A stretch of 64,000 bases of DNA from Hydrogenovibrio kuenenii DSM 12350 (GCF_000526715.1 NZ_JAGP01000001.1:2170001-2234000); one strand, 5' to 3'. Counted from the first letter of the stretch, positions 55,173 through 63,818 are shown. Program-made: numbers and translations. Notes: generated by a model not told the origin, from the sequence alone.

Positions 55173-56233
55173 ATGCGCTAGAAGCGATTGGGTTTAACGA
55201 TTGGTTTCAAAACCAACTTGATGCAGACATGGCATCGGCTCATGAAATTGCTCGAGTGATTTCCGTACACAAGAACAGATACGTTATAAACAACGGTAAG
55301 ATGGAAGTGTTCGCCGAATTATCGGGACATCTTTTCTATACCGCAGATTCTTCTACCGACTTGCCTACAGTAGGAGATTGGGTGTATGCAGATTTTTATG
55401 ATGAAGACACACACGCAATCATTCATGCTGTGATGCCGAGAAAAACACTATTAAAAAGAAAAACGTCAGGTAAGTTGGTCGATATCCAGTTAATTGCAGC
55501 AAATATAGATATTGCCTTTATTATTCAATCCGCAGATTACAACTTCAATCTCAGAAGATTAGAACGTTACTTGGTAATGGTCAACGAAGGTGATATCACC
55601 CCTGTCATTCTGTTAAGCAAATGTGACCTCTCTTCCCAAAATGAATTGGATGAACTCAAGAACAGCATTACAAATATCGCTCCCAATGTCACTGTGTTGG
55701 CATTTAGTAGTTTAAACGGCGAAAACCTTGATCGCGTTAAAGATGCCTTAGCGCCATGTCAGACTTACTGTTTACTAGGATCATCCGGTGTTGGTAAAAC
55801 AACCTTATTAAATAGCCTCTTAGGTAGCGAACAACTAAGAACGCAATCCGTGAGCAAAAAACAAAATAAAGGAAAACATACCACTACGAGCCGTGAGTTA
55901 ATCCAGTTGGATAATGGAGCGATGCTAATTGATACTCCTGGCATGAGAGAGCTTGGTAATTTATCCGTAGATACGGGGATGGATGAAACCTTTTCAGACA
56001 TATCTGCGCTGGCGGAACAATGCAAATTCGGTAATTGCACGCATACCAATGAAAAAGGCTGTGCGATTTTAGCTGCTATCGAAAGTGGCGAGTTGTCTGA
56101 ACAGCGCTATAAAAACTACATCAAAATGAAAAAAGAATCAGAGTTCAACGAATTGAATTATTTTGAGAAAAGAAAGAAAGACAAAGACTTCGGTAAGATG
56201 ATTAAAGCAACCCTAAAAGATAAAAACCGATAA
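55169..56233 (+). CDS. rsgA: Ribosome small-subunit biogenesis GTPase RsgA
   Basis: 354 residues. OB fold (about 25-100), circularly permuted GTPase with the G4 motif first (VILLSKCDL near 145), P-loop LLGSSGVGKTTLLNSLLG near 200, switch II DTPGMRELG near 255, and a zinc finger of the CxxxxCxHxxxxxC kind (CKFGNCTHTNEKGC near 286-299). It assists 30S maturation. The start codon overlaps the tmcA stop (ATGA), implying coupled translation. The lysine-rich tail is ordinary for the family. Confidence 0.96.
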   Translation: MNALEAIGFNDWFQNQLDADMASAHEIARVISVHKNRYVINNGKMEVFAELSGHLFYTADSSTDLPTVGDWVYADFYDEDTHAIIHAVMPRKTLLKRKTSGKLVDIQLIAANIDIAFIIQSADYNFNLRRLERYLVMVNEGDITPVILLSKCDLSSQNELDELKNSITNIAPNVTVLAFSSLNGENLDRVKDALAPCQTYCLLGSSGVGKTTLLNSLLGSEQLRTQSVSKKQNKGKHTTTSRELIQLDNGAMLIDTPGMRELGNLSVDTGMDETFSDISALAEQCKFGNCTHTNEKGCAILAAIESGELSEQRYKNYIKMKKESEFNELNYFEKRKKDKDFGKMIKATLKDKNR

Positions 56234-56393
56234 GCCCACCTAACAACCACATACAAACGAATAACAAGAAACTATCAACACTTTGTTTAGACATAAATAA
56301 AATCGTGAATACAACACATTCTAATTGCTTGTTATTTACCTAAAAAAGGCATACTATTAATAAATCCGTTTACACAGATGTAAAGAGGTTCAA

Positions 56394-57329
56394 ATGAAAT
56401 CAGTCAAGTTAGTTCTATCGAGTTTAGTGTTTTTCTGGGCTATGCAAAGCTCACAAGCTTTTGCAATGGACTTTAAATTTCAGCCTGTGACCAAAAATGT
56501 CTATGCCTTTATCGGCCCTTTAACCAATCGAACCCCTGAGAATCTCGGACTAAATGACAATATTGGCTTAGTCGTCACGGATGCTGGCGCAGTATTGATT
56601 GATTCCGGAACTGGCATTCCCGCTGCTAAAGCATTGGAAAAAGCTGCAAAAGCAGTCACGTCTAAAAAAATCATTGCGGTCATTAACACTGGCAGTCAGG
56701 ATCATCGCTGGCTTGGAAATGGTTACTTTGCATCCAAAGGCGCAACTATCTACGCACTAGCTAGAACGGTCAAAACCCAGAAAGCGATGGGGCAAGGTGA
56801 AATTGCGAATATGACTAAAATTTCCAGTGCTTTTGCCAGCACCAAACCTGTCACCGCAGCCAAACCTTTTGCTAAAGACCAAGCCAACTTAACCATTGGC
56901 GGCGTGAAGTTTGAGATCAAATATTTAGGCGATGCGCATTTTCCGGGAGACGCAGTAGTGTGGCTGCCAACACAGAAAGTCTTGTTTTCAGGTGATTTGA
57001 TTTTTGTCGATAGAATGCTGGGTATCCATCCATTTTCTAACGTCGCCAGCTGGCAAAAAGCCTTCCATAAAGCACAACATTTCCATGCCAAATTCATCGT
57101 ACCAGGACATGGTCAAGTTTGTAATTGGCAAAAAGCCAGACAGGATACGGGGAACTATCTCGATAAATTAGTAAGAATTATGTCTACCGCGGCCGAAGAA
57201 ATGATGGGCGTTGGGGAAGCGGTTTCGGCAAATGCCGATTGGCCGGAGTTTAAACATTTGAAACACTATAAGACCTGGCACAAAACCAATGTGAACCGTA
57301 CTTACTTGCAGTTTGAACAAAACTTATAA
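56394..57329 (+). CDS. Secreted metallo-beta-lactamase-fold protein with altered zinc site
   Basis: 311 residues. Signal peptide about 1-24 (AFAMDF). The fold is clear (NIGLVVTDAGAVLIDSGTG; YLGDAHFPGDAVVWLPTQKV; LFSGDLIFVDRML; FIVPGHGQVCNW). The HxHxDH zinc motif reads NTGSQDHRWLGN: the first two His are missing while Asp-His remains, so one metal site is probably lost. It belongs with periplasmic relatives near quinoprotein or sulfur genes. The substrate is unknown. AAAGAGG precedes the ATG; a bidirectional terminator follows. Confidence 0.87.
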   Translation: MKSVKLVLSSLVFFWAMQSSQAFAMDFKFQPVTKNVYAFIGPLTNRTPENLGLNDNIGLVVTDAGAVLIDSGTGIPAAKALEKAAKAVTSKKIIAVINTGSQDHRWLGNGYFASKGATIYALARTVKTQKAMGQGEIANMTKISSAFASTKPVTAAKPFAKDQANLTIGGVKFEIKYLGDAHFPGDAVVWLPTQKVLFSGDLIFVDRMLGIHPFSNVASWQKAFHKAQHFHAKFIVPGHGQVCNWQKARQDTGNYLDKLVRIMSTAAEEMMGVGEAVSANADWPEFKHLKHYKTWHKTNVNRTYLQFEQNL

Positions 57330-57332
57330 AAT

Positions 57333-57361
57333 AAAAAAGCGCTTCAAGAAGCGCTTTTTTT
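57333..57361. terminator. Strong bidirectional terminator
   Basis: AAAAAAGCGCTT / AAGCGCTTTTTT, 12-bp stem, 4-base loop, T-runs on both strands, between the convergent metallohydrolase and purU genes. Confidence 0.93.
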
Positions 57362-57375
57362 AAATGTTTTTTGAC

Positions 57376-58233
57376 CTAAGGCGCAAATACCACCGTTTTA
57401 TTACCGTGAATCAATACACGATCTTCAAGGTGATAACGCAATCCGCGCGACAGTGTAATTTTTTCAACATCTCGTCCTAGGCGTTTTAGATCTTCTATAT
57501 CTTGCGAATGACTGACGCGAATGACTTCTTGTTCGATAATCGGTCCTGCATCTAACTCTTCGGTCACATAATGACAGGTGGCACCTATCAGTTTCACACC
57601 ACGTTCATAAGCTTGGTGATAAGGTTTTGCGCCAACAAATGATGGTAGGAAACTGTGATGGATATTGATGACTTTACCAGCATAATCACGACACATATTC
57701 GGTGGCAAAATCTGCATATATCTAGCCAGCACTATGACATCAGCTTCGTATTTCGCTGCTAAGGCTTCAGATTCAGCAAACGCTTGCGGTTTGGTATCTG
57801 GTGTTACTGGCACATGATGGAACGGCACTTGAAACCACTCGACCATGGAACGCAAGTCATCATGGTTAGCAATGACACAGGCGATTTCACCCGGTAGGTC
57901 TTTTTCGTGCCAGCGATAAAGTAAATCAGCCAAGCAGTGAGATTCTTTACTGGCAAATAAGGCGATGCGTTTTGGCTTGGCAGAATCAAACACTTGCCAT
58001 TCCATATTGAACTCTTCGGCAATAGGGGTGAATTTTTCTTTAAAACCTTCCAAGTCGTTATTCAATGAACTGGCTAGGATTTCATGGCGCATAAAAAACC
58101 ATTGATCCATCGTTTCTGTATGGTGGTTGGCTTCAACAATCGACCCGCCTTGCTCTGCGATAAACGTTGCTACCTTTGCCACTATCCCCACTTGATCCGG
58201 GCATGAAATCACTAATCGAAACACTCTGTTCAT
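57376..58233 (-). CDS. purU: Formyltetrahydrofolate deformylase
   Basis: 285 residues. ACT domain at about 5-85 (FRLVISCPDQVGIVAKVATF) and a formyltransferase-like catalytic domain with VINIHHSFLPSFVGAKPYHQ near 200-220 and THE signature-like GATCHYVTEELDAGPIIEQ near 230-248. It hydrolyses 10-formyl-tetrahydrofolate to formate and tetrahydrofolate, balancing one-carbon pools. Single gene, divergent from the cyclic-nucleotide-binding gene. Confidence 0.96.
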   Translation of the reverse strand: MNRVFRLVISCPDQVGIVAKVATFIAEQGGSIVEANHHTETMDQWFFMRHEILASSLNNDLEGFKEKFTPIAEEFNMEWQVFDSAKPKRIALFASKESHCLADLLYRWHEKDLPGEIACVIANHDDLRSMVEWFQVPFHHVPVTPDTKPQAFAESEALAAKYEADVIVLARYMQILPPNMCRDYAGKVINIHHSFLPSFVGAKPYHQAYERGVKLIGATCHYVTEELDAGPIIEQEVIRVSHSQDIEDLKRLGRDVEKITLSRGLRYHLEDRVLIHGNKTVVFAP

Positions 58234-58317
58234 GAAACGCTAACCTTTTTAAATAAATTGATATGTAATATTGACTCACCCATTTTTCCCATGCCCCGAA
58301 ACTCAGGAAACCTCAAA

Positions 58318-58411
58318 TACCCTATTAAAATCAGGGTAAATCTCATTTGGGTAATGACAAAACATTGGCTTACAATCATATCAAAAGCATTTATCTTGCA
58401 AAAACGTTTTT
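58318..58411. promoter_or_regulatory. Symmetric elements in the purU / cNMP-protein divergent gap
   Basis: The 265-base gap holds a short hairpin (TACCCT / AGGGTA, 58318-58338) and a palindrome AAAAACGTTTTT (58400-58411). The gap has no gene. These may be promoter or operator elements; I cannot assign a regulator. Confidence 0.3.
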
Positions 58412-58498
58412 AGCCACTTCCGGTACAAGTTACTACCTCCAAACAGTAAATTTATGTAAAAATGAGTTCACAACTACTTCGTAGAGAAGCTGGAAGCC

Positions 58499-59440
58499 AT
58501 GTCTGAAACGTCCAACTCATCACAAAACAAATTAAGAAAATTTAAAGCCGGAGATATTCTCTTCAAAGAAGGCGAACCCGGCCATAAAGTCTATATTGTT
58601 AAAGAAGGCGAAATACGCATCAGCACTCAAAAAGATGACAAGGCCGTTACGCTTGGCATCTTGAAAAAAGGTGCTTGTTTTGGCGAAATGGCTGTTATTT
58701 CTTCCGCACCACGAGTGGCTTCCGCGATTGCTAAAACTGATGCAGAGGTCTATGAAATAGACAGTAGCCATGTCGATAAAATGATTGAAGACCTTTCTCC
58801 TTTGTTTCGCGCTATCGTCAACTCCTTGATTAAACGCGTTGCAACCCTCAATAATTTTGCTACCGAGAACTCGACATTAGGGCATGCCCTGTCATCATTA
58901 GCGCATCTCATTATGCTGTTATTAAAAACACAGAAAAATGATGCTACAACCATGCCTGAAACAGCATCTGAGCTTGCTGCTTCCACACCGGCATGGGCTA
59001 GACAGCCAGATCCGATAGAAGAAACGCCCAAAGTGAACACAGAAGAAAAAGCACAAGTCCCCGTTCGTTTAATTATTGAAACCGGACAAACTGTTTTAGG
59101 GGTTACTAAGGGTCGTATCCAAAAACTATTGGATCAATTCATTAAGTTTGATATCGCGAAGTTTGAGCAAAAAGGTTCGCAAGAGGTGCTGAGCTTTCAC
59201 CCAGAATCATTTATCGAGCAAACCGATAAAACACTCAGTGCGCTAGGCCATATGATTGATGAAGAGCTGACTGCAGACTTGGAATATGTTGATTTAATCG
59301 AAATGGCCAAACAAATGGACACTCAACCTCGCTACTTAATCGATGCTGTCGTGACGGGACGCCTTCCACAAGAGGCGGTGGTACTCAAACAATCACTTGT
59401 ACGACGTGCAATAGAAGAACAAGGGCGCATGTTCTTTTAG
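58499..59440 (+). CDS. Cyclic-nucleotide-binding-domain protein without recognisable DNA-binding domain
   Basis: 313 residues. The cNMP-binding beta-roll spans about 12-115 (FKAGDILFKEGEPGHKVYIV; EGEIRIS; GACFGEMAVISSAPRVASAI). The phosphate cassette reads FGEMAVISSAPRVAS, close to the CRP form (FGExAL...RxA). The rest (about 125-313) is helical, with a Pro/Thr-rich patch (about 155-180) and a tail LVRRAIEEQGRMFF; I see no CRP-type helix-turn-helix. It may act through protein partners. The ATG follows GGAAGCC. Monocistronic. Confidence 0.82.
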   Translation: MSETSNSSQNKLRKFKAGDILFKEGEPGHKVYIVKEGEIRISTQKDDKAVTLGILKKGACFGEMAVISSAPRVASAIAKTDAEVYEIDSSHVDKMIEDLSPLFRAIVNSLIKRVATLNNFATENSTLGHALSSLAHLIMLLLKTQKNDATTMPETASELAASTPAWARQPDPIEETPKVNTEEKAQVPVRLIIETGQTVLGVTKGRIQKLLDQFIKFDIAKFEQKGSQEVLSFHPESFIEQTDKTLSALGHMIDEELTADLEYVDLIEMAKQMDTQPRYLIDAVVTGRLPQEAVVLKQSLVRRAIEEQGRMFF

Positions 59441-59552
59441 TCTTTTCTGGTATAAAAACCTTCTGTTTAGGTCTGAAATCTGTCCGACTTTTACGAGTCA
59501 ATTTTGATATAATTTCGCCTTTATTTTGAATTAGCCGGAAACCCCAAAAGCC

Positions 59553-60374
59553 ATGAAAATCGTTTCTTTCAACGTCAACAGTGTTCGCATGAGATTGCAT
59601 CAGATTCAGGCGCTAACCGATAGTCAGTGCCCTGATATTATCGGGTTACAAGAAACCAAAGTACAAGATCATGAGTTCCCGATAGATGACATTGAAGCAA
59701 TGGGCTATAAAGCCATTTTTATGGGGCAAAAAACGCATTATGGCGTAGCGATTTTGTATCGCGATACAGTTGAGTTAGTCAATGCGCAATACGGCTGGAA
59801 AACCGACGATGAAACTGCACAGAAGCGCATGATTATCGGCGACTTCAAAGATAGCGACGGTAATGAAGTTCGCGTTATCAACGGTTATTTCCCTCAGGGT
59901 GAAAACCGTGACCATCCGGTAAAATTTCCGGCAAAAGAAAAGTTTTATCAAGACCTGATGCATTACCTACACACGGAATGCTCGCCTGAGCAAAAGCTAG
60001 TGGTCATGGGCGACTTCAATATCTCGCCAGAAGACATTGATATCGGCATCGGTGAACCAAACCGTAAGCGCTGGCTAAAAACCGGTAAAACCAGTTTCTT
60101 ACCTGAGGAGCGCGAGTGGTGGGCGACCTTAAAAAATTGGGGTCTGAAAGACACTTACCGCACCATCCACCCAGAAGATAACAATACGTTCAGCTGGTTT
60201 GATTACCGTTCAAAAGGTTTTGATGATGATCCGAAGCGTGGTCTTCGCATCGATACTTTACTGGCAACCGAACCACTAAATGCTTGCACGGTAGACAGCG
60301 GCGTCGACTATGCGGTACGAGGCATGGAAAAACCTTCGGATCACGCACCGGTTTGGAGCGAATTTCGCCTTTAA
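59553..60374 (+). CDS. xthA: Exodeoxyribonuclease III
   Basis: 273 residues. Exonuclease-endonuclease-phosphatase fold with KIVSFNVNSVRMRLHQ at the start, the metal-binding Glu in GLQETKVQDHEFP, VMGDFNISPEDIDIG near 152, LRIDTLLAT near 231 and the catalytic His in KPSDHAPVWSEF at the end. AP endonuclease and 3'-5' exonuclease in base-excision repair. Followed 42 bases later by the flavin reductase gene. Confidence 0.96.
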   Translation: MKIVSFNVNSVRMRLHQIQALTDSQCPDIIGLQETKVQDHEFPIDDIEAMGYKAIFMGQKTHYGVAILYRDTVELVNAQYGWKTDDETAQKRMIIGDFKDSDGNEVRVINGYFPQGENRDHPVKFPAKEKFYQDLMHYLHTECSPEQKLVVMGDFNISPEDIDIGIGEPNRKRWLKTGKTSFLPEEREWWATLKNWGLKDTYRTIHPEDNNTFSWFDYRSKGFDDDPKRGLRIDTLLATEPLNACTVDSGVDYAVRGMEKPSDHAPVWSEFRL

Positions 60375-60422
60375 CCAACCACTTCCAAGCAAACCATTAC
60401 ATGAGCCATCATTGAGATGAAA

Positions 60423-61103
60423 ATGAGCCAAATTTTTAAAGTCATTCAGGTTGAACACTTTTCAACCGATACCTTGCAGCTGATTCTTAAGCCAACTCAG
60501 CCTTTTCGCTATCAGGCGGGAGACTATCTATTGCTTGGTTTCGAACAGGAAGATTTGAAACCCTTCTCTATTGCTTCGTCTCCGCGCAATGACGGTCATA
60601 TTGAACTTCATATTCGCAAACATGAAGACAATGCGTGGAATCAACGTTTGTTCACACTGGAAGCTGGTGATGAAGTGTTGGTGGAAGGGCCGAAGCCACA
60701 ATACAAGTTGGATGATGATCTTTGCGAAAAGCAAAAGCCTATCTTATTCGTTGCTGGCGGCACAGGGTTTGCCCCTTTGAAAGCGCTATTGGATGAATTA
60801 CTGGCTTCAGGTTGTAGCAACCCTATTCAGTTCTACTGGGGTTCGCGCCAGAAGGATGATCTCTATATGCGCAAGCAAATGATTGCACTTGCGAAACACC
60901 ATGCTAATTTGGATTATATCGAAGTCTTATCTGAACCTTCAGAAACAGACACAAGCCTGAAGGGCTTGGTTCATAAAGTCGTGCTAGAACAACACCCCAG
61001 CCTGGCAGATTTTCGTGTCTATCTGTGTGGCCCTTGGCCAATGGTACAAGCAGCTAAAGAAGAGTTTGCCGCTGCGGGATTACCGGATTCACAATTTAAT
61101 TAA
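60423..61103 (+). CDS. NAD(P)H-flavin reductase (Fre/AscD-like)
   Basis: 226 residues from the ATG at 60423 (TTGAG 6 bases upstream; an ATG at 60417 would abut it). FAD-binding barrel with KPFSIASSPRN near 48-58, the NAD(P) motif LFVAGGTGFAPLKALLDEL near 108-126 and C-terminal LCGPWPMV. No iron-sulfur domain. It reduces free flavin or a partner protein. A copy of the dispersed motif is read as HPSLADF (60994-61013) near the C-terminus. Confidence 0.9.
   Translation: MSQIFKVIQVEHFSTDTLQLILKPTQPFRYQAGDYLLLGFEQEDLKPFSIASSPRNDGHIELHIRKHEDNAWNQRLFTLEAGDEVLVEGPKPQYKLDDDLCEKQKPILFVAGGTGFAPLKALLDELLASGCSNPIQFYWGSRQKDDLYMRKQMIALAKHHANLDYIEVLSEPSETDTSLKGLVHKVVLEQHPSLADFRVYLCGPWPMVQAAKEEFAAAGLPDSQFN
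60994..61013 (-). repeat. Dispersed 20-bp motif, copy 13 (exact, inside flavin reductase gene)
   Basis: Exact match, read on the plus coding strand as Pro-Ser-Leu-Ala-Asp-Phe between the nucleotide-binding core and the LCGPWPM motif. Confidence 0.85.
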
Positions 61104-61131
61104 TTCTCAGTTTATTACAACTTCGGTTTAA

Positions 61132-61488
61132 TTAATCTTTATCCGCCGTATTGAGCGCCTCTTCAGCAGGCAGCTCAAAGTGGGTTGCCCAAGGCACATT
61201 CATCTGAAACATATAGCTACCTTCGGTTTCTGCCACCTTGCCTTGTTGAAAAATAAACTCAAAAATATCATCGGCATATTGCGGCATCACGATCACTTTA
61301 AGCATATCCATTTCAATCCAACGATTCTGCAACATAGTTGACCCCTGATTTCTCACGGGTAACGACTCAGAAATAACGATATGCTTCTTTTCATAAAGCG
61401 CTTCAACTACTTGGTTTGACAAGCCACGCGACATCACGCAAACAATCATTTTTGCTTGGTATAGGTTGTCATGATTTAAGTGCAACAT
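61132..61488 (-). CDS. P-II-like protein 2, DUF1538 operon
   Basis: 118 residues. Weakly P-II-like: strand YQAKMIVCVMSRGLSNQVVE, a T-loop-like middle (ESLPVRNQGSTMLQNR), then MLKVIVMPQYADDIFEFIFQ and EGSYMFQMNVPWA where P-II has its B/C-loop. The canonical uridylylated Tyr segment is absent. Its ATG overlaps the stop of the preceding P-II-like gene by one base. It ends the three-gene operon. Confidence 0.75.
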   Translation of the reverse strand: MLHLNHDNLYQAKMIVCVMSRGLSNQVVEALYEKKHIVISESLPVRNQGSTMLQNRWIEMDMLKVIVMPQYADDIFEFIFQQGKVAETEGSYMFQMNVPWATHFELPAEEALNTADKD

Positions 61489-61862
61489 CAGCTTTTATCT
61501 TGGTGAATTTTTTGTAGAATTTTTTCTGGAATAAATGTCGCTGCTCTTTCTAGAGGCGTGACGAACATAATCCCCATCCCTGGAGTATCAAGCTCTCCAG
61601 CAGCGAACATTTCGGCAAAGACTTCTTCTTCCTGCTCTCTAGAGACCATAATTTGAATGACTTCTTTTTCCGCTTCCACGGTAATACTTAACAAACCTAA
61701 CCGTTCACGAATACCCGCTCCTCTTCCATAGTGAACGGTTGCACCTTGTGCGCCTACTGACCTGGCAGCAGCAACCACATCATCAGCTTTACCTTTCTGA
61801 ACCATACAGGTAATCAAGGACACGTCCGTCAACACGGTCATTTCTTGTGCTAGCTTCATCAT
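61488..61862 (-). CDS. P-II-like protein 1, DUF1538 operon
   Basis: 124 residues. P-II fold pattern: VSLITCMVQKGKADDVVAAA, GATVHYGRGAGIRERLGLL as a short T-loop form, ITVEAEKEVIQIMVSREQ, and the end GMGIMFVTPLERAATF. Tyr-51-type modification motif is absent, so adenine-nucleotide or small-molecule sensing without uridylylation is likely. The ATG overlaps the stop of the DUF1538 membrane gene (ATGA). P-II proteins usually plug or gate a neighbouring transporter. Confidence 0.88.
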   Translation of the reverse strand: MMKLAQEMTVLTDVSLITCMVQKGKADDVVAAARSVGAQGATVHYGRGAGIRERLGLLSITVEAEKEVIQIMVSREQEEEVFAEMFAAGELDTPGMGIMFVTPLERAATFIPEKILQKIHQDKS

Positions 61863-63586
61863 TCATCATCCTTCTGTGTTTGTCCCATTGCTTTACGACT
61901 TTGCCATTTCATACTTATTTTCAGCCAAAGCCCTATCGACATCACGCTTAAAATCGGCCCTATGGATGCCATCGACAACACCCCAAAACCTTCAACTGCA
62001 CCTACTGCACCGCCAAGCCCTAAGCCCATTGCCAACACCAACGGCACGGTAACTGGGCCAGTGGTTACACCGGCACTATCCCAGGCCACATTGACAAACT
62101 CTTCGCTGGAAAAAAACGTCAATACAAGTGCGAGGCCATAGCTCGGTAACAACAACCAGACCAATGGCAAATCGAAAACAATTTTTAGCACCCCCGCAGT
62201 AATACCCAGCCCAACACCAAAGGCAACTGCCATCATTAGGGTTCTCTTTTTAAGGGTACCGTTGGTTAATCTTTCTACCGTTGCTCCTAATGCATTCAAA
62301 GCAGGTTCGGCCATGGTTGCGCCAAAGCCTAAGAAAAATGCAAACAACATGACAATAAGAATGCCCAATGAAAACCAATACAGCGGTGAGTCATCAATCT
62401 GCGAGACTTGTGTGAAGGCTGCCGGAATCAACGCCCCTTCTTGCCCGCCTAATTTAGCCAAACCGTAAGTTAGCCCTAGATAAAAGACAATCATTCCCAC
62501 AACGGCAAATAACAGACCAAGTAAGACAACTCGGGCATTGGGTAATTTTTCTCGTAAAACCACAAACAACACTAATGCCAAAAACAACATTAAAGGCACA
62601 ATAGAGCGCACCCCAGCAATGATTTCTGTAAAAGGTGTCATGTCATACCAAGCTGTCGTTACCTGTGAGGTTTGTTGTACTGCGCTTAAAATATCTGCCA
62701 CAGAAACCGTTGACTGCACATAAATAGACAATAGGCTAACGCCTAAAATCGGAAATAACGAAGCAAGGGTGACTATCCCAAACCCTGATAAAGAGTTATT
62801 ACCACTCCCGGCCGCAGAAGTAATACCGATACCGAGTGCCAACACCAAAGGCACGGTTACCGGCCCCGTGGTAACAGCACCACAATCCCACGCCAAACCG
62901 ATTAAACGACTCAAATGCGGATCTTGTGCAATATAGTAGGTGACTGCTAGTGTCGGAAAGAGTGTGAGATAAATAAGTGGTTTCAAACTCCATTCATTCA
63001 AAAAACGAAGCGTTCCCAAGACTGCCGCCAACCCCACACCGCCACCAACAACCAAAACGAGTGGCTCTGTCCATTGATTCAGCAAAGCGTAAAGATAAGG
63101 TGCCTGGTGAGGGTCAACATTAACACCGGCCGCTTTTAGCGCACCGATTGCTGGCTCGGCAAAAGTGACTCCTATACCCAACAGAAAAGCGATGCTCAGC
63201 ACAACTGACAAGGTCGCTTTTTGTGGTAATTTATAGCCCATCACTTCACCAAATGGCATCAGCCCGAGACGCAGCCCCTCCATAAAAAGCATCAACCCCA
63301 ACACTACCGCAACCAAGCCAGAGGCGATCATGCCTGCATCAACAACAGGTTGGCGCAAAATCAATACTTGGAAAAGCGCGAGATACAGCGCTAACGGCAA
63401 TACCGCTCTAAGTTGTTCATAACTTTTACGTTGTAAATAAGGCTTAATCAGGCGATAGGCATCAATCGGTTTAACACGAATTTGTTGATAGGCTGCATTA
63501 GGCGCCTGCGTCAACTCATTGTAAGTAATGGTTTGAGTATTAAAACGCTCTAGTTGAACTATCTTATGATAGGAAATTTTTTTCAT
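61859..63586 (-). CDS. DUF1538-family membrane protein, two internal repeats
   Basis: 575 residues from the ATG at 63586; a TTG at 63616 is an alternative, and neither has a clear ribosome site. About 14 membrane segments in two homologous halves: FAEPAIGALKAAG with LAWDCGAVTTGPVTVPLVLA in the first, MAEPALNALGATVE with VAWDSAGVTTGPVTVPLVLA in the second. The repeated, polar GAVTTGPVTVP loops look like a substrate path. It is probably a transporter of unknown substrate, translationally coupled to two P-II-like proteins that may gate it. Confidence 0.88.
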   Translation of the reverse strand: MKKISYHKIVQLERFNTQTITYNELTQAPNAAYQQIRVKPIDAYRLIKPYLQRKSYEQLRAVLPLALYLALFQVLILRQPVVDAGMIASGLVAVVLGLMLFMEGLRLGLMPFGEVMGYKLPQKATLSVVLSIAFLLGIGVTFAEPAIGALKAAGVNVDPHQAPYLYALLNQWTEPLVLVVGGGVGLAAVLGTLRFLNEWSLKPLIYLTLFPTLAVTYYIAQDPHLSRLIGLAWDCGAVTTGPVTVPLVLALGIGITSAAGSGNNSLSGFGIVTLASLFPILGVSLLSIYVQSTVSVADILSAVQQTSQVTTAWYDMTPFTEIIAGVRSIVPLMLFLALVLFVVLREKLPNARVVLLGLLFAVVGMIVFYLGLTYGLAKLGGQEGALIPAAFTQVSQIDDSPLYWFSLGILIVMLFAFFLGFGATMAEPALNALGATVERLTNGTLKKRTLMMAVAFGVGLGITAGVLKIVFDLPLVWLLLPSYGLALVLTFFSSEEFVNVAWDSAGVTTGPVTVPLVLAMGLGLGGAVGAVEGFGVLSMASIGPILSVMSIGLWLKISMKWQSRKAMGQTQKDDE

Positions 63587-63818
63587 AAAAGTTGAATGTA
63601 ATAAAGCTGCTCGCAAGCTAAAACACAGATTGAATTAATATCATTCTAGAGCATCAATCTTTAAAAGGCATCTTCTAAATAGGTAAGTAAACTTAAAATT
63701 GTTCTACTGAAAGTTTTTTCTTTTTTCCAATGCCTGTTCATCAACAGTCGTACTTTAATTCATATTTGCACAGTCTTTGCTTAATAAAAAAGATTGCGTA
63801 ATATTTAGTGGAACCTAC

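Noticed and set aside
7562..61013. The 20-bp motif as an insertion-sequence remnant, MITE or CRISPR repeat
   Set aside because: Copies are short, unspaced by regular intervals, lack shared flanks or target duplications, and occur in frame inside conserved genes.
7562..61013. The motif as a plain intrinsic terminator
   Set aside because: By itself it has only the near-palindrome CCAGGCTGG and no usable loop. Only at 9254-9281, and weakly at 7568-7587, do neighbouring bases complete a hairpin, and several copies lie inside genes or upstream of starts.
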